The notes under the pieces: generated by a model
What the model was told of the DNA's origin: nothing
The model's input: the letters and a program-made list of their open reading frames with translations, nothing else
Databases searched by the model: none
Part shown: one piece after another, positions 41,280 to 49,097 of the stretch
How positions within the stretch are numbered: the stretch's first letter is position 1
Layout of the letters: each line of letters starts with the position of its first letter
DNA from: Streptosporangiaceae bacterium NEAU-GS5
Lineage (GTDB): Bacteria; Actinomycetota; Actinomycetes; Streptosporangiales; Streptosporangiaceae
Direction of reading: 5' to 3'
DNA length: 64,000 bases
NCBI GenBank assembly: GCA_017592665.1
Contig: JAGFNW010000010.1
Span: forward strand, 1 to 64,000
Position numbers and translations under genes: made by a program

Positions 41280-43499
41280 ATGCGCAGACGTTTCACGCTC
41301 CTTGCCGCCGTCGTGGTAGCGCTCACCGGATCAGCCGGTCTGGTCACGTACGCCCAGGCCGCCGCGGCATGCCGCGTCGACTATCAGGTGGACTCCCAGT
41401 GGGGTGGCGGATTCACCGCCAACGTGGTGATCGACAACCTGGGCGACCCGGTCAACGGATGGCGGCTCGTGTGGTCGTTCACGGCGGGCCAGACCGTGAC
41501 CTCGCCGTGGAACGCCACCACGACGCAGAGCGGCGCGCAGGTGACCGCCACGGATGCTGGATTCAACGGGCCGATCCCGACCGGCGGCACGGCCTCCTTC
41601 GGCTTCCAGGGAACGTGGAACAACACGAGCAACCCCGTGCCGCCGAGCTTCGCGCTCAACGGCACGGCCTGCACCGGGGCGGTCGTGACGACCTCCCCCT
41701 CGCCCACCGCTTCACCCTCCCCGTCTCCCACGCCGACCCAGACGGCGGCGGCCGGGGCCAGGCAGATGGAGAACATCAACCGCGGCCTGATCAGCGTCCA
41801 CTCCGGCAGCGGGAACCTCGTGTCGTGGCGGCTGCTCGGGACCGAGGCGCTGGGCACCGGCTTCAACGTCTACCGCGGCTCCACCAAGCTGAACGCGACG
41901 CCGATCACCAACGCGACCGACTACATGGACGCGGGCGCGGCGGCCAACAGCGCGTACACCGTGCGGGCCGTGGTGGGCGGGGTCGAGCAGGCGGCGTCGG
42001 CCGCGGCGCTGCAGTTCGCCGGCGGCTTCCTCGACGTGCCGATTCAGCCGCCGGCGGGCGGCACCACGCCGGACGGGGTGGCCTACACCTACAGCGCCAA
42101 CGACGCGAGCGTGGGCGACCTCGACGGCGACGGCGTGTATGAGTTCGTGCTCAAGTGGGACCCGTCGAACTCCAAGGACAACTCGCAGTCCGGTTACACC
42201 GGTGACGTGTTCGTCGACGCGTACAGGCTGAACGGGACCCGGATGTGGCGGATCGACCTCGGCCGCAACATCCGCGCCGGCGCGCACTACACCCAGTTCC
42301 AGGTGTACGACTACGACGGCGACGGCAGGGCCGAGGTCGCCATGAAGACGGCCGACGGCACGGTCTCCGGCACCGGACAGGTGATCGGCTCGGCGTCCGC
42401 CGACTTCCGCAACTCCTCCGGCTACATCCTGTCCGGGCCCGAGTTCCTGACCATGTTCAACGGGCAGACGGGCGCGATCCTGTCGACCGTCAACTACGAC
42501 CCGCCGCGCGGCACGGTCTCCTCGTGGGGCGACTCGTACGGCAACCGCGTCGACCGCTTCCTGGCCGGCACGGCCTATCTGGACGGCGTCCGGCCTTCGC
42601 TGATCATGGCCCGCGGCTACTACACCCGCACCGTGATCGCCGCCTGGGACTTCCGAAACGGGTCCCTGGTCGAACGGTGGAAGTTCGACTCGAACGTGTC
42701 CGGCTCGGCGTACCAGGGTCAGGGCAACCACCAGCTGTCGGTCGCCGACCTGGACCAGGACGGCAAGGACGAGATCGTGTACGGCTCCGAGGCCGTCAAC
42801 GACAACGGCGCCCCCATGTGGAACACCACGCTCGGCCACGGCGACGCGCTGCACGTGGTCGCCGACCCGAGCCGCTCGGGCTACCAGGTGTTCAAGCCGC
42901 ACGAGAACACCAGCAGCCCCGCCACCTCGCTGATCGACGGCCGGACCGGCGCGCAGATCTGGACGCAGCCGTCCTGCGGCTGCGACAACGGCCGCGGCGT
43001 CGCCGACGACGTCTACGCCGGCAACGCGGGCGTGGAATTCTGGTCGTCGGCCGTCACGGGCCTCTGGAGCATCCGCAACACCAACGTCGGCCGCAAGCCC
43101 GGCTCCGCCAACTTCCTCGCCTGGTGGGACGCCGACCCCGTGCGGGAGCTGCTGGACGGCACGCACGTCGACAAGTACGGCACGAGCTCCGACGCCCGGC
43201 TGCTGACCGGCGCCGACGTGCACTCCAACAACGGCACCAAGTCGACGCCGGCCCTGTCGGGCGACCTGTTCGGCGACTGGCGTGAGGAGGTCGTCTGGCC
43301 GACCACCTCCAACACGGCGCTCCGGATCTACAGCACGCCGATCGCCACCACCCAGCGCCTCTGGACCCTCATGCACGACCCCATGTATCGCGTGGCGATC
43401 GCCTGGCAGAACACGGCCTACAACCAGCCCCCGCACCCCGGCTTCTTCCTCGGCAACGCGATGGCAACCCCGCCCCAGCCCAACATCTACCTCCGCTGA
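41280..43499 (+). CDS. Secreted CBM2-PL11 rhamnogalacturonan lyase
   Basis: 739 aa with a signal peptide (to about residue 29), CBM2 (about 32-132, WNNTSNPVPPSFALNGTAC), a Ser/Thr/Pro linker (about 136-158) and PL11 (about 160-739). PL11 landmarks include MENINRGLISVHSGSGNLVSWRLLG, calcium-site-like DLDGDGVYEFVLKWDPSNS and DYDGDGRAEVAMKTADGT, and the C-terminal MHDPMYRVAIAWQNTAYNQPPHPGF, split here for length. PL11 enzymes cleave rhamnogalacturonan I by beta-elimination; CBM2 would hold this one on cellulose. Start ATG 41280. It is followed by a 6-bp hairpin. Confidence 0.92.
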   Translation: MRRRFTLLAAVVVALTGSAGLVTYAQAAAACRVDYQVDSQWGGGFTANVVIDNLGDPVNGWRLVWSFTAGQTVTSPWNATTTQSGAQVTATDAGFNGPIPTGGTASFGFQGTWNNTSNPVPPSFALNGTACTGAVVTTSPSPTASPSPSPTPTQTAAAGARQMENINRGLISVHSGSGNLVSWRLLGTEALGTGFNVYRGSTKLNATPITNATDYMDAGAAANSAYTVRAVVGGVEQAASAAALQFAGGFLDVPIQPPAGGTTPDGVAYTYSANDASVGDLDGDGVYEFVLKWDPSNSKDNSQSGYTGDVFVDAYRLNGTRMWRIDLGRNIRAGAHYTQFQVYDYDGDGRAEVAMKTADGTVSGTGQVIGSASADFRNSSGYILSGPEFLTMFNGQTGAILSTVNYDPPRGTVSSWGDSYGNRVDRFLAGTAYLDGVRPSLIMARGYYTRTVIAAWDFRNGSLVERWKFDSNVSGSAYQGQGNHQLSVADLDQDGKDEIVYGSEAVNDNGAPMWNTTLGHGDALHVVADPSRSGYQVFKPHENTSSPATSLIDGRTGAQIWTQPSCGCDNGRGVADDVYAGNAGVEFWSSAVTGLWSIRNTNVGRKPGSANFLAWWDADPVRELLDGTHVDKYGTSSDARLLTGADVHSNNGTKSTPALSGDLFGDWREEVVWPTTSNTALRIYSTPIATTQRLWTLMHDPMYRVAIAWQNTAYNQPPHPGFFLGNAMATPPQPNIYLR

Positions 43500-43502
43500 G
43501 CA

Positions 43503-43518
43503 TCGCCGGCCGCGGCGA
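43503..43518. terminator. Short hairpin between convergent genes
   Basis: TCGCCG and CGGCGA flank GCCG, 3 bp after the PL11 stop. It lies between PL11 and the convergent 267-aa membrane-protein gene and could serve both. Confidence 0.45.
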
Positions 43519-43537
43519 ACCGAGGAGAAGAAGACGC

Positions 43538-44341
43538 CTATTCGCGTTCTTCGGCCTTCGCGCGCGGTTGGATATGGAAGCGGCTCCGCAGGGCTTTCGC
43601 CACCAGTTCGAGCCCTCCGGCTCCGGTGATCACGAGGAGTATCGCCGCGCCTATCCCGGTGTCGGAGACCGTCTCCATGCCGGCCCACAGCAGGAGCCCA
43701 CCGATCAGTGTCCGTGTGCGAGCGTGCGAGCGGAGGACCCAGCACATGCCGCTGATCCCAGGCCTGGCTGTGACACGCGTCATCCATGTGGCGCGGGAGT
43801 GCAGGCCCGCGTAGAGGACGCCCACCGCGAACAGGACCACTTCTTTTCGCGTGCCGGTCGCGGCGATCTCGCTGAGCGCCGCCCGCCATTCCTCATCACG
43901 CTCAGGTTCAACGGCCGCCCGCGCGGCCCAGGAAGAAAGCCGTCGAACTGTATTTCCCAATTCGGCATGGATTTGCGACAGTAATTCTTCCCGACGCCGT
44001 ATCTCTTCATCGCATGCGGCGAGCGAGGGAACAGGCTCCAGCCGCTCGACGAACAACCGGCGTGCGTCGGCATCATGCGGGATCTCCGGATCCTTACTCA
44101 GCGCATATTGCGCCTCGAAAGGGAGAAGGTAGGCAAGGGCTTCGCCATGCTCCTTGATCACCAGCACCGCACCCACGTGGACCCAGGCATCCGTCGTGCC
44201 CTTGAGGGCGTTGATCAGCTGGTCCGCGGCTCGCGCTTCTCCGGCGAGGGCATGGAAATGATTCAGAGTCGGATCTCCGAGCTTGAGCTTTGCCAGGCCG
44301 GACCGTCGCCTCCGATAACGTCGCGCCATGATCCGAATCAT
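43538..44341 (-). CDS. Hypothetical helical membrane protein co-transcribed with PadR
   Basis: 267 aa, starting at ATG 44341 in an ATGA overlap with the PadR stop. The N-terminal two thirds are charged and helical (CDEEIRRREELLSQIHAELGN). Near residues 175-255 are two or three hydrophobic segments (EVVLFAVGVLYAGL, TLIGGLLLWAGM, IGAAILLVITGAGGLELVA). No family is recognised. The operon with PadR suggests it is the regulator's main target, perhaps a stress or export factor. Confidence 0.65.
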   Translation of the reverse strand: MIRIMARRYRRRRSGLAKLKLGDPTLNHFHALAGEARAADQLINALKGTTDAWVHVGAVLVIKEHGEALAYLLPFEAQYALSKDPEIPHDADARRLFVERLEPVPSLAACDEEIRRREELLSQIHAELGNTVRRLSSWAARAAVEPERDEEWRAALSEIAATGTRKEVVLFAVGVLYAGLHSRATWMTRVTARPGISGMCWVLRSHARTRTLIGGLLLWAGMETVSDTGIGAAILLVITGAGGLELVAKALRSRFHIQPRAKAEERE

Positions 44342-44670
44342 TGTTGCCACCCGAGTCTCAGGCCTCGGTTGGGGCGCTCGAGATGAGCGGCCTGCGCGCG
44401 TCCTTCGCCCGTGAGTTCGTACATGCGGCGTCGAGGCCCGCGACTGTCGTCGCCGGCTTCCTCCCAGTAAGCGCGGACCCACCCCACACGTTCGAGCCGG
44501 GTCAAGATCGGATACACCGTTCCCGAGCCCAACCCCGTAATTTTGCAGATCTCCAGGCCATACACCGGTACCTCTTCGCGGGCGGCTTGTCGCAACACAC
44601 TCAGTACGTCGCGTGTCGTGCTGGTCAGACGGATCGGCGCCGTCATCGCCCCCACCCCTTGCCCATTCAT
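44338..44670 (-). CDS. PadR-family transcriptional regulator
   Basis: 110 aa after GAGGA. It shows the PadR winged helix (STTRDVLSVLRQAAREEVPVYGLEICK, LGSGTVYPILTRLERVGWV) and wing (RRRMYELTGEGRAQAAHL). It lacks the long C-terminal dimerisation domain (class II, short PadR), so it dimerises through the terminal helix. It probably autoregulates this operon. Confidence 0.9.
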   Translation of the reverse strand: MNGQGVGAMTAPIRLTSTTRDVLSVLRQAAREEVPVYGLEICKITGLGSGTVYPILTRLERVGWVRAYWEEAGDDSRGPRRRMYELTGEGRAQAAHLERPNRGLRLGWQQ

Positions 44671-44905
44671 TGTCGTCCTCGACCTATGTCGACTTTAAGT
44701 CCGTGCGCGACGCTCCGCACCTGTCCGCCGTCGATACAGTTGCGGCCCCCGCCGCTCGGACCGTGGTCCAGCGCCGGGGGCCCTCGAGGTGACGGCCCGG
44801 CTCGAGGTCCGGGGCCCCGGCGACGGGGGCCCCGCGAAATTGGGATGAGAAATGCCGGGGTCCGCCGGTAGGCTCAAATCTGTTGTCAGCTACGAAAGCT
44901 GATGC

Positions 44906-44978
44906 GCCGCTGTAGCCCAATGGCAGAGGCACCTGTCTTAGGAACAGGTCAGTCGGGGTTCAAGTCCTCGCAGCGGTA
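44906..44978 (+). tRNA. Atypical tRNA, anticodon UAG (Leu codon CUA) with a short variable loop
   Basis: 73 nt fold as a cloverleaf. The acceptor GCCGCTG/CAGCGGT has a G1-U72 pair and A73. The anticodon stem CCTGT/ACAGG encloses loop CTTAGGA, giving UAG with U33 and G37. The T arm is CGGGG-TTCAAGT-CCTCG. Canonical tRNA-Leu needs a long variable arm; here it is 5 nt (TCAGT). The G1-U72/A73 end recalls actinobacterial tRNA-Glu. No CCA is encoded. The amino acid charged is uncertain. Confidence 0.75.
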
Positions 44979-44990
44979 CGCGGGTGTAAA

Positions 44991-45063
44991 TGGCTGTTAG
45001 CTCAGTCGGCAGAGCAGCGCACTGTTAATGCGCCGGTCCCCAGTTCGAGTCTGGGACAGCCAG
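44991..45063 (+). tRNA. tRNA-Asn (GUU)
   Basis: 73 nt, with acceptor TGGCTGT/ACAGCCA, D arm GCTC-AGTCGGCA-GAGC, anticodon loop CTGTTAA in stem GCGCA/TGCGC, T arm with TTCGAGT, and G73 as in other tRNA-Asn. The structure is canonical. CCA is not encoded. It lies 12 nt after the first tRNA and 6 nt before the third. Confidence 0.92.
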
Positions 45064-45069
45064 CTTTTT

Positions 45070-45143
45070 GCCGCCGTAGACGAATGGGAAAGTCGCCACT
45101 CCTTCAAAGTGGACATGTGCGGGTTCGAGTCCCGTCGGCGGTA
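45070..45143 (+). tRNA. Atypical Glu-like tRNA, anticodon UUC with C33
   Basis: 74 nt. The acceptor GCCGCCG/CGGCGGT has G1-U72 and A73, the actinobacterial tRNA-Glu signature as I recall it. The anticodon stem CCACT/AGTGG holds loop CCTTCAA, giving UUC (Glu) but with C33 where U33 is nearly universal. The T arm is GCGGG-TTCGAGT-CCCGT. The D stem is 3 bp. The U33C change would weaken the U-turn, so decoding efficiency is doubtful. Confidence 0.75.
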
Positions 45144-45156
45144 CGCGAGCCCCCGT

Positions 45157-45174
45157 GCCTCGCCCGGGCGAGGC
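45157..45174 (+). terminator. Perfect hairpin after the tRNA cluster
   Basis: GCCTCGCCCGGGCGAGGC is a perfect 18-bp palindrome (stem 7, loop 4 as RNA), 14 nt after the last tRNA and 11 nt before the convergent secreted-protein stop. It probably ends both transcripts. Confidence 0.65.
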
Positions 45175-45184
45175 CGTGGAGCGG

Positions 45185-45637
45185 TCAGATGCCGAACTGG
45201 CCGTACCAGCCGACCACCTTGTTGGTCTTGATCCGGAGGTCGCCGCCGGTCGGGCGTTTGAAGTTCACGATCGCGTAGATCTCGTCCTCGTCCGCGAGGT
45301 CCTCGTCCAGGTAATTCTCGTGGACGATGAACGTCTCGTGCAGGAACTTGTCGTTCTGGTGGTGAGGCGGGCGGTCCGTCCACAGGCGGTCGTCCTCCCA
45401 CTTGTCCGACCCCCACAGGGTGATCGAATCGCGGACGTCGGTCGGCGCGGCCAGCGCGCAGTCGACGACCACCTCGTAGAAGATCTGGCTCGGTCCGGCG
45501 TACTCCGGCGGCTTCTTGTTCAGGAACAGGTCGCAGGTTCCCTTCACACCCGGCGTGGCGCCGGCGGGCTGGGCGGACAGCGCGGCCAGGCCGACGATGG
45601 ATGCCATGGTCATCCCGATAAGGGCTCTTTTACTCAT
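45185..45637 (-). CDS. Small secreted protein of unknown function
   Basis: 150 aa with a signal peptide (SKRALIGMTMASIVGLAAL, cleavage near GATPG). The mature part is acidic with two Cys (TCDLF, VDCAL) that may form a disulfide. It includes YEVVVDCALAAPTDVRDSI and ends VVGWYGQFGI. No family is recognised. It converges on the tRNA cluster. Confidence 0.7.
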   Translation of the reverse strand: MSKRALIGMTMASIVGLAALSAQPAGATPGVKGTCDLFLNKKPPEYAGPSQIFYEVVVDCALAAPTDVRDSITLWGSDKWEDDRLWTDRPPHHQNDKFLHETFIVHENYLDEDLADEDEIYAIVNFKRPTGGDLRIKTNKVVGWYGQFGI

Positions 45638-45700
45638 GGCGCAATGGAAGCCGGGCCCTGTTGCCGATGTGTTGTCGCGACAGGGCCCGGATACCGCGGG

Positions 45701-48349
45701 TCAGAACTCGATGTAGTCGACGTTGGGGCCGCCGTTGGCGGTGGTCCCGGTGAGGCGGATCGTGTTGCTGCCGGCGTTCAGGTTGACGGTCAACGTGTCG
45801 GTCGCCCAGGTGTCCCAGTTGGCCGTCGCGTTGTAGTCACGGGTGGCCACGGTCGCGCCGTTGACCGCGATGGCCATCGGGCGGTTCGTGGTGGTCCCGT
45901 TGGCGTACCGCAGCTTGAGCGTGGCCGGTCCGGCCGTGTCGGCGTTCACCGTGAACTCCACGTACGACCCGGCGACGTTGTCGGCGTTGACATATCCGGT
46001 GCCGCTGAAGCCGGTGTGGGTGTTCTCGAAGATCCCCTGGGAGATCGTCGCGTTCTCGGCCTCATAGCGGACGCCGGCGGGCGGCGGGTCGTTCGGCGGG
46101 GTGAACGACGCGTCGGTGGTCGCGAGGATCCGGTCGAGCTTCGCACCGTCCTCGCGATAGGCCACGGTCATCGTGTGGGCTCCGGCCGCCAGGGACGCGG
46201 TGATGGGCGCGTCGGAGGCCGAGTCGTTGGTCACCGGCGCCCAGTGCCAGGCGGCGCCGGCCGTGATGTCGTTCCAGTTGACGTAGCCGCCGTTGTCGAT
46301 CTTGACCCAGAAGGAGTCGTCGGTGTCGGCGGGGGCCATGACGCGTCCCCAGAAGCGGTACGTTCCGGCCGTCGGCACGCTGAACGGGATGGTGGCGAGG
46401 CCGGACGACGGAGCGGATCCGGTGCTGTTGTTGCCCGCGGCGACCGTGACGAACTGCCCGCCCCAGGCGTTGGCGTCGGACTGGATCTGCATCGGCGCGG
46501 TGACCGTGCCGCTCTCCGCCTCGGCGTACACGTTGGAGGACGTCGGCGTGCCCACGGTGAGGCCGGTCGAGGCGGTTCTCGTCCCGGCGGTGCCGGTGCC
46601 GGTCACCGTGATCGTGGACGTGCCGTCGGGGGTGGCGCCCGTGGTGGTGACCGTCATGGTCGAGCTCGACCCGGCCGCGACGGGGTTGGGGCTGAACGAC
46701 GCGCTCGCCCCGGGCGGCAGCCCGGTCGCGCCGAGCGTGATGTTTCCCGGCGCGCCGGACACGACGGACGTGTTCACCGTGTACGTCGCCGTCCCGCCGC
46801 CGCTCGGCACGGTCCTGGAGGAGGGGGTCACGGCCAGCGAGTAGTCGTCGGCCGTCGTGCAGCTCTGCGTGGAGCCGGTGGCGTTGGTCCGCAGCGCCCC
46901 GCCGGTGGTGTTCTGGCTGTTGGCCGATACGCAGTAGCCGGTGACCGTCTGGAAGCCCATGTCGTACGCGCTGCCGGATCCGCGCTCGGCGGTGAAGCGG
47001 TCGAAGGTGACCGAGCTTCCGGTGTTGGCGATCACGGCGGGGCGGTTGTCGTTGCTGACGAACTGGACCCCGCTGTTGATGAAGTGGATGTCGTGCGCGT
47101 TGTGGATGTACCACCCGTACGCGGGCCGGGTGCCGATGCTGTTGGGGTTGTAGTCGGTCGCGTTGTTCGACGGCACGCCGGTGGAGATCGCGCCGCTGCC
47201 GCCCGGCACCGACACGTTCACGTTGTTGAACGTGACGTTGCGGATGCGGTTGCTGGTGCCCGCCTCGCCCCACAGAGTGGCGGAGAAGTTCGAGCTGCTC
47301 TGCCCGGTCGAGGTGACGTTGTCGTAGGTGATGTTCTCGATGTGGCCGACGCCTGGGCTGTTGCCGCACCGTCGTCGTGTGCCGATCTTCTGCATGATCG
47401 CCGACCGGACGTTGCTCATGGTGATGTCGCGGTAGTGCACGTCGGTGATGACGGCGCCGTCCATGGACACCATGCCGAGACCCGACTTGTTGGCGCCGGT
47501 GATGGTGATCCGCTGGAAGTTGTAGTCGGTGAAGTCGCCGCAGGTCTCCGAGCCGAACATGAGCGCGTTGCAGCACCCGGCCGACAGGTGGGAGTCGGTG
47601 ACGGTCACGTGGCCGTTGGGCAGCTTCGCGCCGAGGGCGTAGTCGCTCTTGAACACCAGGGCGTCGTCGTTGGCCGCGATGTCGGCGTTGGTGACCGTGA
47701 CGTTGGACGCGCTGATCACGTTCCAGCCGTCGCGGTCGCTCGCCGTGTCGATCCTCAGATGGTCCGAGGTGATGTTGTTGCAGTTGTTGGTGAGGATCGC
47801 GAAGTGGCCGCCGCGCCGGAACCGGACGCCGTTGAGGGTCAGCCCGTCGCAGCGGGTCAGCGAGAGGATCTTGTCGGCCTGGCCCGAATCGGGGTTGCCG
47901 GTGATCAGGTTGCCGCCGCCGTCGATGGTGCCCGTGCCCACGAACCCGATGCCGGTGAGGCGGTCGCCGTAGAACATCGCGTTGTGGAAGTGGCTGTGCC
48001 CGTAGTCCTGGAAGTCGTCGTTCGGGTTGGACTCGGGCGCGTCATAGGTGTCCGAACTGGATCCCATGATGGTCGCACCACTGTCGACCTGGATGAGAAC
48101 GTTGCTCCTCAGGTGAATGGTGTTGCTCACCTTGTACGTGCCCGAGGGGAACTGAACGGTTCCACCGCCGGCGTTGAACGCGGCGGTGATGGCACTGTTG
48201 ATCGCGGATGAGTCGTTGCTCGACCCGTTGCCCGTGGCTCCGTAGTCGCGCACGTTGAACGTCGCCGCATGCGCGGGAGCCGCGAGGGCCACGGCGGGCG
48301 CGATGACGACGAACGCCGCGAGCACTGTTTTCAGCACGCGCTCTAACAC
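45701..48349 (-). CDS. Secreted GH28-like beta-helix protein with two C-terminal carbohydrate-binding-like domains
   Basis: GTG at 48349 follows CAGGAGA; the longer ORF to 48409 adds 20 residues before the signal peptide and is rejected. 882 aa. The signal peptide ends near PAHA28. A right-handed beta-helix follows (about 30-500: TFNVRDYGATGNGSSNDSSA, then NADIAANDDALVFKSD with a DD pair). An Ig-like domain lies at about 510-605. Two CBM35/CBM6-like domains follow (about 610-740, YAEAESG; and 752-882, RYEAENATI). The GH28 G-H-G and R-I-K elements are not evident (GCCNALMFGSE and GLGMVSMDG stand there), so the activity is probably pectin-directed but uncertain. Confidence 0.8.
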   Translation of the reverse strand: MLERVLKTVLAAFVVIAPAVALAAPAHAATFNVRDYGATGNGSSNDSSAINSAITAAFNAGGGTVQFPSGTYKVSNTIHLRSNVLIQVDSGATIMGSSSDTYDAPESNPNDDFQDYGHSHFHNAMFYGDRLTGIGFVGTGTIDGGGNLITGNPDSGQADKILSLTRCDGLTLNGVRFRRGGHFAILTNNCNNITSDHLRIDTASDRDGWNVISASNVTVTNADIAANDDALVFKSDYALGAKLPNGHVTVTDSHLSAGCCNALMFGSETCGDFTDYNFQRITITGANKSGLGMVSMDGAVITDVHYRDITMSNVRSAIMQKIGTRRRCGNSPGVGHIENITYDNVTSTGQSSSNFSATLWGEAGTSNRIRNVTFNNVNVSVPGGSGAISTGVPSNNATDYNPNSIGTRPAYGWYIHNAHDIHFINSGVQFVSNDNRPAVIANTGSSVTFDRFTAERGSGSAYDMGFQTVTGYCVSANSQNTTGGALRTNATGSTQSCTTADDYSLAVTPSSRTVPSGGGTATYTVNTSVVSGAPGNITLGATGLPPGASASFSPNPVAAGSSSTMTVTTTGATPDGTSTITVTGTGTAGTRTASTGLTVGTPTSSNVYAEAESGTVTAPMQIQSDANAWGGQFVTVAAGNNSTGSAPSSGLATIPFSVPTAGTYRFWGRVMAPADTDDSFWVKIDNGGYVNWNDITAGAAWHWAPVTNDSASDAPITASLAAGAHTMTVAYREDGAKLDRILATTDASFTPPNDPPPAGVRYEAENATISQGIFENTHTGFSGTGYVNADNVAGSYVEFTVNADTAGPATLKLRYANGTTTNRPMAIAVNGATVATRDYNATANWDTWATDTLTVNLNAGSNTIRLTGTTANGGPNVDYIEF

Positions 48350-48437
48350 AAGGATGTCTCCTGTCGGGGCGCCGGCTTCGCCATGACCGGGCTCTTCTGG
48401 GACTGCCATGCGTCCACGCGCAGCACGCTCACGTTAG

Positions 48438-48449
48438 GCCCGATAGATC
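48438..48449. promoter_or_regulatory. CCGAT-AG-ATCGG inverted repeat upstream of the GH28-like gene
   Basis: 5-bp arms, 2-bp spacer, about 90 bp upstream of the GTG start. It differs from the GAAA-S-TTTC boxes. Possible operator, weak evidence. Confidence 0.3.
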
Positions 48450-48551
48450 GGATGAGTCAAGCCATTTGCTCCACATCCGGGAGAACCGAGCGCCAGTGTG
48501 GGGATACACGTCCGATGAATCGAGTGGGTTTAATGAAGATACCCTGGAGGT

Positions 48552-49079
48552 ATGCGACGCACGAGCTTCGCCGACTACCGCTGCTCGCTGTCCCGCAGCC
48601 TCGAGCTGATGGGCGACTGGTGGACCATGCTGATCCTGCGCGACCTCTACCTCGGCATCAATCGCTTCGACGACCTGGTCGAGGACATCGGCATCTCGCG
48701 CAATCTGCTCACCACCCGGCTGGGCGACCTGGTCGCGCACGGCCTCGCCGAGCGCCGCGCCTACCAGGAGCACCCGCCGCGCTTCGAGTACGTGCTGACC
48801 GAGCCGGGGGCCGAGCTGGTGCCCATCGTGCTGGCGCTGACGGCCTGGGGCGACAAGTGGGCGCCGCCGCCGGAGGGGCAGCCGCTGGTCTTCCGGCACG
48901 ACCGCTGCGGCCAGATCTTCACGCCGCGCGTTTCCTGCGACGCCTGCGGCGAGCCGATCGTGGCGGACGAGGTCACGACCCTGCCCGGCCCGGGCGGCGG
49001 CCCGGGCCCCGGCGCGTACGTCCTGGCCCGCCGCCTGGCCGAGAAGGTGGCCTCCGGAGAGCTCAGCCGGCCCGGGTGA
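48552..49079 (+). CDS. HxlR-family regulator with C-terminal zinc-finger-like tail
   Basis: 175 aa after GGAGG. HxlR winged helix: CSLSRSLELMGDWWTMLIL, INRFDDLVEDIGISRNLL, TTRLGDLVAHGLAERR. The tail C-x13-CDAC (RCGQIFTPRVSCDACGEPI) may bind zinc or sense redox state. Family members regulate detoxification or one-carbon pathways. It is divergent from the GH28-like gene. Confidence 0.88.
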   Translation: MRRTSFADYRCSLSRSLELMGDWWTMLILRDLYLGINRFDDLVEDIGISRNLLTTRLGDLVAHGLAERRAYQEHPPRFEYVLTEPGAELVPIVLALTAWGDKWAPPPEGQPLVFRHDRCGQIFTPRVSCDACGEPIVADEVTTLPGPGGGPGPGAYVLARRLAEKVASGELSRPG

Positions 49080-49097
49080 GGCGCGGACCGGCAGGTC

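Noticed and set aside
44671-44905. Promoter or attachment site upstream of the tRNA cluster
   Set aside because: TAGGCT at 44869 has no good -35 at 16-18 bp, and I found no direct repeat of a tRNA 3' end or integrase gene to support an integrated element.
45155-48211. 1018-aa plus-strand ORF opposite the GH28-like gene
   Set aside because: Val/Gly/Arg-rich shadow without domains; it begins inside the tRNA terminator.
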